Source: Companilactobacillus tucceti DSM 20183 (GTDB lineage: Bacteria; Bacillota; Bacilli; Lactobacillales; Lactobacillaceae). From it: a stretch of DNA of 64,000 bases. The stretch's first letter is position 1; the number at the start of each line of letters is the position of its first letter. The DNA is taken from positions 1 to 64,000 of the forward strand of contig NZ_AZDG01000003.1 in NCBI RefSeq assembly GCF_001434665.1, in the 5' to 3' direction. The translations under genes were made by a program, and so were the position numbers. The notes under the pieces are model-generated. The model saw nothing but the letters and a program-made list of their open reading frames with translations, had not been told where the DNA came from and did not search any database. Shown here in pieces: positions 25,726 through 32,986 of the stretch.

Positions 25726-26720
25726 TTGTCTATAATTTTATCTAAGGGATCTTCGTCTTCATTGGGAATTATTTCACTTAATTCTCCGCGAACAATAAAT
25801 CTTGATGGAATTTCCTTTTTAATTATTTTATCTTCAAATAATAAATCAAACGCAGTTTCTCCAATACTGTCTAATCTATGGTCAACCGTAGAAAAATCAA
25901 GTAAGAAACTACTTGATAAATTCTCTTGACCAATAACTAAAGCTTGATGATTAATTTCTTCAAGCTTTTTTAATGCGCCTGCAGCAATTTGATCACCATT
26001 AGCGAAGATCACTTCTAAATCAGGATCATTTTCCACCAATTTGCCAGCTGCAGTAATTCCATCATACATATTCTTAGCATCACGGTATAACATACCTTCA
26101 GGAATAGCGTGACCAAAAACAGACTCATAAGACTGTGTTGTGAGCTTTGCACTTTGACTAACGACTTCACTTCGACTAACAGTCAATCCAATATGCGAAT
26201 ATCCAGCATCCTTTAAAATTTTTAAAACATTTCCAAATGATTTTTTTCTGTCTGTAAAAGCACATGATAAAGGATAATCAAAAGTATCCTCACAACAAAC
26301 TAAACCACCAAAACTTCGATACTTAATAATTTGACTGAATGAAATGGCTCTTGAGGTAAAGATCAAACCATCAAAAGCACGATGCTTTAACATATCTAAA
26401 TACTTCATTTCATACTTGGAGTCATAATTAGTTGGTAGTAACGTTACTTGATAATTTTCCATCAAGGCCTTTTCAGCTATTGCGTCAGCTAACTTTTGGA
26501 AATATGGATGATTTATATATGGCAAGATCACTCCAATACGATAAGACTTTCCCAAACTAAGAGCACGTGCCAAATCATTTCGATGATAGTTTAATTTTTC
26601 CATTGCAGATAAAATCTCTGACTTAGTTTGCTCAGAAACATATCCTTTTTGATTAAGTACCCTTGATACAGTAGATACTGAATGTCCAGAAGCCTTAGCT
26701 ACATCACGAATATTTGCCAT
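25722..26720 (-). CDS. LacI family transcriptional regulator
   Basis: The 332-residue protein has a LacI helix-turn-helix at its start (MANIRDVAKASGHSVSTVSR) with hinge helix, and a periplasmic-binding-protein-like effector domain. I place the start at 26720 because GAGGTG lies a few bases upstream; the longer reading covers it. No sugar gene is adjacent, so the regulon lies elsewhere or is autoregulatory. Two copies of an 18-base palindrome lie 70-130 bases upstream, between this gene and small RNA 3. Its 3' end overlaps the terminator of small RNA 2. Confidence 0.88.
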   Translation of the reverse strand: MANIRDVAKASGHSVSTVSRVLNQKGYVSEQTKSEILSAMEKLNYHRNDLARALSLGKSYRIGVILPYINHPYFQKLADAIAEKALMENYQVTLLPTNYDSKYEMKYLDMLKHRAFDGLIFTSRAISFSQIIKYRSFGGLVCCEDTFDYPLSCAFTDRKKSFGNVLKILKDAGYSHIGLTVSRSEVVSQSAKLTTQSYESVFGHAIPEGMLYRDAKNMYDGITAAGKLVENDPDLEVIFANGDQIAAGALKKLEEINHQALVIGQENLSSSFLLDFSTVDHRLDSIGETAFDLLFEDKIIKKEIPSRFIVRGELSEIIPNEDEDPLDKIIDK

Positions 26721-26788
26721 TTTATCACCTCTATTATTACTATAAAGCATAGAACCAGTTCCACAGCAAAAATTAGTAAAAGTTGTAT

Positions 26789-26806
26789 ATGTTAGTTAAC
26801 TAACAT
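26789..26806. promoter_or_regulatory. LacI-type operator, copy 1
   Basis: ATGTTAGTTAACTAACAT is a perfect 18-base palindrome with the central-axis symmetry of LacI/GalR operators, upstream of the lacI gene. An identical copy lies 44 bases away. Confidence 0.75.
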
Positions 26807-26832
26807 TTACGTAAGTGGTAGCAAATCAGTAT

Positions 26833-26850
26833 ATGTTAGTTAACTAACAT
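26833..26850. promoter_or_regulatory. LacI-type operator, copy 2
   Basis: Identical 18-base palindrome. The 44-base centre-to-centre distance is about four helical turns, which would allow a looped tetramer or cooperative binding. Confidence 0.75.
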
Positions 26851-26895
26851 CAATATTCTGAATAAAATAGAGGTTTATATACAAAAATAGTAAAA

Positions 26896-26952
26896 TTCAC
26901 ATTTTCTTCACATTTTACATATATTTGATTCACACTTTGCCTGTATATTAGT
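26896..26952 (+). promoter_or_regulatory. response-regulator-like direct repeats and promoter of small RNA 3
   Basis: TTCACA (26896), N5, TTCACA (26907) and TTCACA (26929) keep the 11 and 22 base spacing, followed by a TATATTAGT -10 region. This is the best conserved of the three sites. Confidence 0.62.
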
Positions 26953-26956
26953 AATT

Positions 26957-27062
26957 GTAGATGAGAGATACATAAAGTATTTCTCTTCTCATCCCCCCTA
27001 TAACATATATTTAATCCCCTAAAAATATAAAAAGAACATTCCTCCCCAGAATGTTCTTTTTC
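26957..27062 (+). ncRNA. small RNA 3 of the csRNA-like family
   Basis: GTAG start, hairpin GAGAGATAC/GTATTTCTC, linker CATCCCCCC...TAATCCCC, terminator AGAACATTC-CTCCCCA-GAATGTTCT with T tail. It shares the linker with RNAs 1 and 2, and lies downstream of the LacI operators. Confidence 0.7.
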
Positions 27063-27081
27063 CCTTTTATAAATAAAATTA

Positions 27082-27124
27082 AAAAGCTGTCGGACAACTT
27101 AATCGTTGTCGGCAGCTTTTTTTT
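27082..27124. terminator. bidirectional terminator
   Basis: AAAAAGCTG-T-CGGACAAC and GTTGTCGG-CAGCTTTTT form a long stem with A and T flanks. It contains the stop codon of the TetR gene. Confidence 0.75.
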
Positions 27125-27740
27125 GGCCTAAAAATACCGGAACTAAAATTTGATCAACTATATTAACTATCACATCTTTATTTAAAGTTTCATTGGAAAT
27201 AACTTCATTGATCAGTAATAAACCCGGTAAATTCAAAACTCTTTTTGATAGATTAGAAAAATTCAATTCTCCACGTTTATCGGCTTGTTTTAAAACTTTA
27301 GAAACCATATCCGTAAATTTATTCTCGTCACTTGTTGCACTTAATATTTTATCTAGTGGTATAGTTTTCAATCTATCCGCTAATAATCCACGAAGTTTAT
27401 CAGTTCCAAAGGTATCAAATACTACTGTCAATTGACCAAACAATTTAATAAGGTCTCCGCGCAAAGAACCAGTATCAGGAATTGTAACATCGATTTTAGG
27501 TCCGAATTTTATTATGGCACTAGCAACTAACTCCGATTTTTCAGACCATCTGCGATATAGGACTGGCTTAGCAGCATCAGCTCTTTTAGCAACTTCTGAC
27601 ATGGTAAAATCTTTGTATCCTACCTCATTTACTAAATCCCATGCGGCAGATAAAACTGCATCTTCTAATTCCTTGCCACGACGGCGTGTTGAGTGTTCTG
27701 AACTTAATTTTGACAAAATAATGTGCTCCATTTCTTGCAT
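27099..27740 (-). CDS. TetR/AcrR family transcriptional regulator
   Basis: The N-terminal domain carries a TetR helix-turn-helix (DFTMSEVAKRADAAKPVLYR) after RRRGKELEDAVLSAAWD; a C-terminal domain of about 130 residues follows. It is divergent from a 14-helix MFS efflux gene, with nested inverted repeats in between. ATG 27740 has no ribosome site, whereas TTG 27716 has GGAG eight bases upstream, so the true start may be 27716 (205 residues). Role: probable repressor of the efflux gene. Confidence 0.85.
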   Translation of the reverse strand: MQEMEHIILSKLSSEHSTRRRGKELEDAVLSAAWDLVNEVGYKDFTMSEVAKRADAAKPVLYRRWSEKSELVASAIIKFGPKIDVTIPDTGSLRGDLIKLFGQLTVVFDTFGTDKLRGLLADRLKTIPLDKILSATSDENKFTDMVSKVLKQADKRGELNFSNLSKRVLNLPGLLLINEVISNETLNKDVIVNIVDQILVPVFLGQKKAADND

Positions 27741-27741
27741 T

Positions 27742-27802
27742 TTAAGATACTACGGTATACTATTTCAAATATTAAGAAACTCTAGTATCTTAATATTTGA
27801 AA
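27742..27802. promoter_or_regulatory. nested inverted repeats between TetR and MFS genes
   Basis: TTAAGATACTA (27742-27752) pairs with TAGTATCTTAA (27783-27793). TTTCAAATATTAAG (27763-27776) pairs with CTTAATATTTGAAA (27789-27802). Both are perfect. They are likely operator sites for the TetR protein covering both promoters. Confidence 0.6.
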
Positions 27803-27817
27803 TTCGAGGTGTTTTGT

Positions 27818-29233
27818 ATGCAATTAACAAACAGTACTTCTAATAACCGCTCATCCATAATCAAGATCTCGATAATTTTAGTACTTGGTGCACTAGCACC
27901 AATGCTTGATACAACAATGACAAATGTTGCTATAAATACAATCATGAAAGATCTTAATAGTTCCGTCAACTTGGTACAATGGATAACAACTAGTTATATT
28001 TTAGCACTAGGAATCGTTGTTCCAATCGCAGGTTGGGCTGTCGATCGTTTTAGTGGGAAAAATATTTATTTATCTGCTCTTGCAATATTTCTAGGTGGTT
28101 CAATTGTTTCTGGTTTATCTAATTCTATTAATGTTTTAATTATTGGTCGAATAATCCAAGGAATTGGAGCCGGAGTTATCATTTCGATCATCTCTACTCT
28201 TGTAGTTAGAGCAGCAGGAAGTAAAGGGCTTGGCAGTATTATGGCAATAATCGGTTTGCCAGCCGTATTAGCTCCTATTCTAGGACCAACTTTTGGTGGA
28301 TTTATTATTAAAAATCTAAATTGGCACTGGATTTTTTACGTTAATATTCCCATTGCTATAGCTTCACTACTCTTAATTTATTTTACGATGCCAACTTTTG
28401 CTCCTAAAAATACTAAACATAGTTTTGATTGGCCAAGTATCATGCTTTTAGGTGGTGCATTTACATCACTGATCCTTGGTATAACCAAATTAAGCACAAG
28501 TGGAAAATTCACTAATTTTAACGTCATCGGACCTATTTTATTAGGATTAGTTCTTTTACTAAGTTACGTAATATACGCAGCTATTTTCCCTAAAAAAGCA
28601 CTCGTTAGTCTAAAATTATTTAAGTTTAAAAGCTTTACTGCCTCAAGTATTTTACTATTATTATCAGGTTTGACCGTTAATGGCGCAATGTTTCTCTTAC
28701 CTCTATACCTACAAAACATCAGAGGTTTAAGCGTTATTATGTCAGGTACTTATTTAATCTCACAAGGATTAGGTTTACTTATTGCACGTAGTCAAATTGG
28801 TAAATTAACTGACCAAATTGGCGCACGTTGGGTCGTTTTAATATCGATCATCATTGCTGTCATCGGTACTTTACCATTTGCTTTCTTCAATGCTAAAACA
28901 TCAGATTGGGCTATCTTAATAACACTATTTATAAGAGGAATTGCTCAAGGTGGTATGACTATACCTATTATGTCTGATGCATATACCGGTGTCCCTATTG
29001 AACTAGTATCTGAAGCAACTACTGCATCACGAATGCTTCAAAATATTGGCGGAGCTTTTGGAACTGCTTTGTTGGCCACTTGTATCCAAAACCAATTAAA
29101 TGGCGAAATAATTACTCCAGCACATTTAAATTCCGCATATCAAGGAGCTTTCATTTTTACAGTTATCATGACTCTTATAGCTGTTATTCCAGCCTGGTTT
29201 TTAAGTCATCATGCTGGTAAAAGTAAAATTTAA
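27818..29233 (+). CDS. MFS transporter, DHA2 (14 TM) drug efflux family
   Basis: The 471-residue protein has 14 hydrophobic segments and DHA2 motifs: LDTTMTNVAINTI in helix 1, a motif A-like GWAVDRFSGKN between helices 2 and 3, and motif C-like GLPAVLAPILGPTFGGFI in helix 5. It would export drugs or toxic compounds by proton antiport. I choose ATG 27818 (MQLTN) because GAGGTG lies seven bases upstream; the longer TTG reading covers it. It is divergent from a TetR gene and converges on the class I elements after ubiE. Confidence 0.88.
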   Translation: MQLTNSTSNNRSSIIKISIILVLGALAPMLDTTMTNVAINTIMKDLNSSVNLVQWITTSYILALGIVVPIAGWAVDRFSGKNIYLSALAIFLGGSIVSGLSNSINVLIIGRIIQGIGAGVIISIISTLVVRAAGSKGLGSIMAIIGLPAVLAPILGPTFGGFIIKNLNWHWIFYVNIPIAIASLLLIYFTMPTFAPKNTKHSFDWPSIMLLGGAFTSLILGITKLSTSGKFTNFNVIGPILLGLVLLLSYVIYAAIFPKKALVSLKLFKFKSFTASSILLLLSGLTVNGAMFLLPLYLQNIRGLSVIMSGTYLISQGLGLLIARSQIGKLTDQIGARWVVLISIIIAVIGTLPFAFFNAKTSDWAILITLFIRGIAQGGMTIPIMSDAYTGVPIELVSEATTASRMLQNIGGAFGTALLATCIQNQLNGEIITPAHLNSAYQGAFIFTVIMTLIAVIPAWFLSHHAGKSKI

Positions 29234-29244
29234 GTATGTATGAT

Positions 29245-29553
29245 ATGCAGCCTAAACGCGTAAACATACATAGCTTTTTTGCTTAAAGTAAACCAGCCCA
29301 GCAATCCTTCGGATTGTTGCTTCTACTTTTCTCAAATATGCAGCTTAAACGCGTAAACATACATAGCTTTTTCCGCTTAAAATAAACTAGCCCAGCAATC
29401 CTTTGGATTGTTGCTTCTACTTATCTCAAACATGCAGCTTAAACGCGTAAACATACATAGCTTTTTCCGCTTAAAGTAAACTAGCCCAGCAATCCTCCGG
29501 ATTGTTGGGCTAGTTTACTTTAATGCTCGAAAGCTGAACATGTATGTTTACGC
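29245..29553 (-). repeat. class I stem-variable element with three tandem right halves, after ubiE
   Basis: Closing arms GCGTAAACATACAT (29445-29458) and ATGTATGTTTACGC (29540-29553) are perfect over 14 bases and enclose the class I cores and an inner hairpin. The right half is repeated twice more (29245-29337, 29338-29431), each with the same right arm and an AATCC-TTY-GGATT hairpin. The ubiE stop codon (29548-29550) lies inside the left arm. Confidence 0.82.
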
Positions 29554-30255
29554 TCTTTTACCAAAATGTACAGCTGCCGACTTCAACATCAAATTCTCAA
29601 CACGAACGTCAATAAAACCAGCATTGTGATACATCTCAACTAGCTTAGAAATACTGACGAACTTATTAACTGAATCGTCTAAATACTGATACTCATCCTT
29701 TTTTGAGGCAAATACCTTCCCCATCATTGGCATGATTTTATCAAAATAAACTTTCCAGCCCAATCGAATAACTGGTGTCTCAACTTTAAAAGCTTCTAGG
29801 CAAATGATCTCTCCACCTGGCTTCAAAATACGATATATTTCTTTTAATACTTTATTAGCATCGGGAACGTTACGTAGTCCAAATCCAATTGTTACAACGT
29901 CAAAAGTTTGATCTGGAAAATTCAAATTCATTGCATCTCCTGCTAATAGTTCAACATTTTCCAATTTTGATTTAGCTACTTTGGACTGTCCGATCCTTAA
30001 CATTTCCTGACTAAAATCAACTCCAGAAATTTTGGCTTCAGGAAATTTATTTCCTAAAAGAATCGTCCAATCGGCTGTTCCACAACAAAGATCCAAAATT
30101 CTCCTTGGATGATTATCTATCATATCAGTAGCTTTTTTTCGCCATTTGTTATGAGTTCCTAAACTCATAATAGAATTCAATTTGTCATAATTATCGGCAA
30201 TTGAATTAAACGTATTTTCAACGTCCTTTTCTGGAACTTTATTAGTTAATCCCAT
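29548..30255 (-). CDS. UbiE/MenG family demethylmenaquinone methyltransferase
   Basis: The 235-residue SAM-dependent methyltransferase has motif I LDLCCGTADWT, the UbiE signature YDKLNSIMSLGTHNKWRKKA near the start, and FDVVTIGFGLRNVPD. UbiE/MenG performs the final C-methylation of menaquinone. No other quinone gene is in the window; two ApbE-like flavin proteins lie 7-9 kb away. AGAGGG precedes ATG. The gene follows a histidine phosphatase gene by ten bases and its stop codon lies within the class I element arm. Confidence 0.88.
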   Translation of the reverse strand: MGLTNKVPEKDVENTFNSIADNYDKLNSIMSLGTHNKWRKKATDMIDNHPRRILDLCCGTADWTILLGNKFPEAKISGVDFSQEMLRIGQSKVAKSKLENVELLAGDAMNLNFPDQTFDVVTIGFGLRNVPDANKVLKEIYRILKPGGEIICLEAFKVETPVIRLGWKVYFDKIMPMMGKVFASKKDEYQYLDDSVNKFVSISKLVEMYHNAGFIDVRVENLMLKSAAVHFGKRA

Positions 30256-30265
30256 TATTTACCCT

Positions 30266-30874
30266 CTAATCTATATCCGTTTGACGGCCATAATATGTTA
30301 AGAATCTCGTACCTGATTTGCTAAGTCGATATTTAGATACACCCGCATTATCAGGTTGAACGATTGCCGAAATATTTTGGGCACCAGTTATCACTTTTAG
30401 AAAAGAACGACTAATAAATCCATGACAAACAGCCATTATTTTCTTATCACCTTTTTTGGACATATCACTGATAAATTCATCAACACGCTTGTAAACATCA
30501 TCATAGTCTTCTCCATCAGAGACATATTTCTTATATTCTGGAAAAAGAAATTCATTCTCATCAAACACTTCTGGATATTCAGACATCAATTCTGCTTCGC
30601 TAGCGCCATCCCAACTACCATACCTTGCTTCGATCAATCGTTCATCCACTTTAACATCATGAACACCATGATTCAAAATCTCAGCAGTTTGTTTAGCCCT
30701 AATCAACGGACTAGTATATATTTCATCGAAATCCTCAATATTGATTTCCTTCGATAATCTTTCAGCCTGTGCAACACCAACATCATTTAAAGGCAAATCA
30801 GTCAAACCACCATTAAGCCTTTTCTGTGAATTAGAGTCGGTCTCTCCATGCCTTACAACGTATAATTCCACCAT
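30266..30874 (-). CDS. histidine phosphatase family protein (phosphoglycerate mutase-like)
   Basis: The 202-residue protein begins ELYVVRHGETDSN, the RHG catalytic motif with the phospho-accepting histidine at about residue 9, and has the second histidine in VCHGFISRSF. SPLIRAKQTAE is also typical. This superfamily covers cofactor-dependent phosphoglycerate mutases, GpmB-like phosphatases and others; the short length favours a broad-specificity phosphatase. Ten bases separate it from ubiE, so the two are cotranscribed. AGGAGTAG precedes ATG. Confidence 0.88.
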   Translation of the reverse strand: MVELYVVRHGETDSNSQKRLNGGLTDLPLNDVGVAQAERLSKEINIEDFDEIYTSPLIRAKQTAEILNHGVHDVKVDERLIEARYGSWDGASEAELMSEYPEVFDENEFLFPEYKKYVSDGEDYDDVYKRVDEFISDMSKKGDKKIMAVCHGFISRSFLKVITGAQNISAIVQPDNAGVSKYRLSKSGTRFLTYYGRQTDID

Positions 30875-30980
30875 AAAAAGTATCTACTCCTAACTATTTG
30901 TTAACGCTTTATCTTTACTTTTTTAGTATTCCATTGTTGACATTAGTTTTCAACTTTATTATAGTTAAGAAAATTAAACA

Positions 30981-31070
30981 GTCCTTTAACTTTGGTCCCG
31001 TGAGGCTAAAAAGGTTCACTTATGTCTTTTATTTCGTTTGCATACACACGGGATAGAGGACTTTTTTTTT
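30981..31070 (+). promoter_or_regulatory. PyrR-type attenuator upstream of the uracil permease
   Basis: GGTCCCGTGAGGCTAAAAAGG (from about 30994) matches the PyrR-binding loop consensus. A terminator follows: GTCTTTTATTTCGT (31024-31037) pairs base for base, with G-U pairs, to ACGGGATAGAGGAC (31048-31061) and is followed by T9. UMP-bound PyrR would favour termination, so the permease is repressed when pyrimidines are plentiful. Confidence 0.85.
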
Positions 31071-31073
31071 GCA

Positions 31074-31310
31074 GAGAGCGGAGCAAAACGGTCAGCTCTT
31101 GAGCATTACCTAGAACAGTGATTGTGCCAACGCAGTTGGTGCGATTGATGGTCGTAGTAAGCGCAGAGAGTTGTTTTGCGCAGCTCGTTTCAAATAAGAG
31201 AGCGGAGAAAGGACGCTCAAACCTTGAGCATTGCCTAGAACAATGATGATGGCGGTTTTTGCCATAATCATTGTTTGTAGCAAGCACAGAGGTTTGTCCT
31301 TTCGTAGCTC
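31074..31310 (+). repeat. two tandem structured elements in the uracil permease leader
   Basis: Copies at 31074-31190 and 31198-31310 both start GAGAGCGGAG, contain TTGAGCATT(A/G)CCTAGAACA and TAG(T/C)AAGC(G/A)CAGAG, and end AGCTCGTTTC. Closing stems differ: GCAAAAC/GTTTTGC in copy 1 and AAAGGAC/GTCCTTT in copy 2. The inner hairpins also differ but pair. They share GAGCATT and TAAGC cores with class I and CCTAGAA with class II. Confidence 0.75.
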
Positions 31311-31377
31311 GTTTCAGAAGCAAAGCGCACAGCTGCATTACCCAAGTTACCGGATTAAAATACAGGAGGATATTATT

Positions 31378-32664
31378 TTGGATACAAACGACAAGAATTA
31401 TCGAAATCCTGACGCGGTCATTGATTTATACGAGCGTCCACCGTTAGGTAGCTGGTGGCTCTTATCATTACAGCACTTATTCTCAATGTTTGGTGCAACA
31501 GTATTAGTACCATTGCTAATTGGACTAGATCCCGGTATCGCATTATTCAGTTCCGGTATCGGTACAATTCTTCATATTTTAATTACAAAAGGTAGAATTC
31601 CTGCCTATATGAGTTCTAGTTTTTCATTCATTGTTCCAAGTATCGCTTTAATGAAAACAGCCGGATATGCTGGAGTAGCTCAAGGTACAATCGCCGTTGG
31701 TCTTGTTTACTTAATAGTTGCCCTAATGATTGCATTCATCGGTTCTGATTGGATCGACAAGGCATTACCACCAATCGTTGTTGGCCCAATCATCATTGTT
31801 ATTGGACTATCAGTTGCGGGTAATGCGGCTGACAACGCTATGATGAACAACGGGCACTACGATTTAAAATACTTCATTATAGCTATGATCACTTTATTCT
31901 TAACGGTATTATTCAATATGTATTTTAAAGGATTTTGGAGTAACATTGCGATCCTCTTAGGTATCGTTTGTGGATATATTATCTCTGTTGCCTTTGGTAT
32001 CGTTGACTTTTCAAAGGTAATTTCAACACCTTGGTTCCAATTACCAAACTTTGAATTTCCATTTATAAGTTATACTCCTAAAAAAATCTATTGGGACGCG
32101 ATCCTAAGTTTTGCCCCGATAGCATTTGTTACTATGGCTGAACATCTAGGACACATTATGGTGCTTGACGAATTAACACATAGAAACTTTTTCAAGAATC
32201 CTGGACTACACAGAACACTTGCTGGTGATGGTACAGCTTCCATCTTTGCTGGTTTAGTCGGTGGTCCACCAATAACATCATATGGTGAAAACATTGGTGT
32301 TATGGCTGTTAATAAGATTTTTAGTGTTTACGTAATCATTGGTGCCGCTGTCTTTGCCGCACTATTTGGATTTGTCGGTAAATTAAGTGCTTTGATTCAA
32401 ACAATTCCCGGACCAGTAATTGGCGGTATCAGTTTTGTATTATTCGGTGTTATCGCATCTAGTGGTTTAAGAATCTTGGTTGATAACAAAGTTGACTTTA
32501 ACAAAAAGCACAATTTAATGATTGCATCTGCAATTCTAGTTATCGGTATCGGTAATGCCTACTTAAAGATTGGAACTTTCCAATTCACAGGTATTGGTGT
32601 TGCTACGATCGTAGGTATTTTATTAAACCTAGTTCTTCCTAAACGTGCTTTATCTGAACAATAA
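31378..32664 (+). CDS. pyrP: uracil/pyrimidine permease (UraA/PyrP, NCS2 family)
   Basis: The 428-residue transporter has the NCS2 fold with 14 segments. NCS2 marks include the N-terminal QHLFSMFGATVLVPLL and the substrate-site region FVTMAEHLGHIMVLDELTHR. These and the start VIDLYERPPLGSWW match uracil:proton symporters. I choose TTG 31378 because AGGAGG lies seven bases upstream; the longer ATG reading runs through the leader repeats. The PyrR attenuator and the two structured elements all lie in its leader, which supports pyrimidine transport. A class I element follows. Confidence 0.9.
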   Translation: MDTNDKNYRNPDAVIDLYERPPLGSWWLLSLQHLFSMFGATVLVPLLIGLDPGIALFSSGIGTILHILITKGRIPAYMSSSFSFIVPSIALMKTAGYAGVAQGTIAVGLVYLIVALMIAFIGSDWIDKALPPIVVGPIIIVIGLSVAGNAADNAMMNNGHYDLKYFIIAMITLFLTVLFNMYFKGFWSNIAILLGIVCGYIISVAFGIVDFSKVISTPWFQLPNFEFPFISYTPKKIYWDAILSFAPIAFVTMAEHLGHIMVLDELTHRNFFKNPGLHRTLAGDGTASIFAGLVGGPPITSYGENIGVMAVNKIFSVYVIIGAAVFAALFGFVGKLSALIQTIPGPVIGGISFVLFGVIASSGLRILVDNKVDFNKKHNLMIASAILVIGIGNAYLKIGTFQFTGIGVATIVGILLNLVLPKRALSEQ

Positions 32665-32669
32665 AATAA

Positions 32670-32800
32670 CAGAGTGGAAAAAAATATGCTCAGCTTTCGA
32701 GCATTAAGGCAAGTAGGCTCAGTAATCCGATTTTGGATTATTGAGCCTACTTATTTTAAGCGGAAAAAGCTATATTTTTTCCACGTTTATGCTATATATA
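32670..32800 (+). repeat. class I stem-variable element after the uracil permease
   Basis: GTGGAAAAAAATAT (32674-32687) pairs with ATATTTTTTCCAC (32772-32784) with one bulged A. Cores CAGCTTTCGAGCATTAAG and TTTTAAGCGGAAAAAGCT flank an inner hairpin at 32710-32751 (AGTAGGCTCA...TGAGCCTACT). Sense strand is that of the gene. Confidence 0.8.
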
Positions 32801-32805
32801 TATAC

Positions 32806-32841
32806 AAAAAGTCATCTGAAGATAATTTCAGATGGCTTTTT
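32806..32841. terminator. bidirectional terminator
   Basis: AAAAAGTCATCTGAA and TTCAGATGGCTTTTT pair around GATAAT between two convergent elements. Confidence 0.75.
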
Positions 32842-32854
32842 GTATTAGTTATTA

Positions 32855-32985
32855 ATTTTTATAGCCTAAACGTGTAAAAAAAGGCTGCAACCTCCACATA
32901 GCTACGAACCACAAATGATTGATAATACCAATCATTCGTGATTCTAGGCTATGCTTCGGTGGCAAACCGCCTTTTTTTACACTTT
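32855..32985 (-). repeat. class II stem-variable element after pepD
   Basis: GTGTAAAAAAAGGC (32872-32885) and GCCTTTTTTTACAC (32969-32982) pair over 14 bases. Inside, the minus strand has GGTTTGCCACCG, AAGCATAGCCTAGAA, a variable hairpin (ATGATTG/CAATCAT), TAGCTATGTGGAGGTTGCAG; right end ACGTTTAGGCTATAAA. Core shared with 62050-62180. Confidence 0.78.
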
Positions 32986-32986
32986 T

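Noticed and set aside
31006-31338. Minus-strand 110-codon frame over the uracil permease leader
   Set aside because: It is confined to the PyrR terminator and the two structured repeats, has repeated Cys/Ser/Arg-rich content and no ribosome site.
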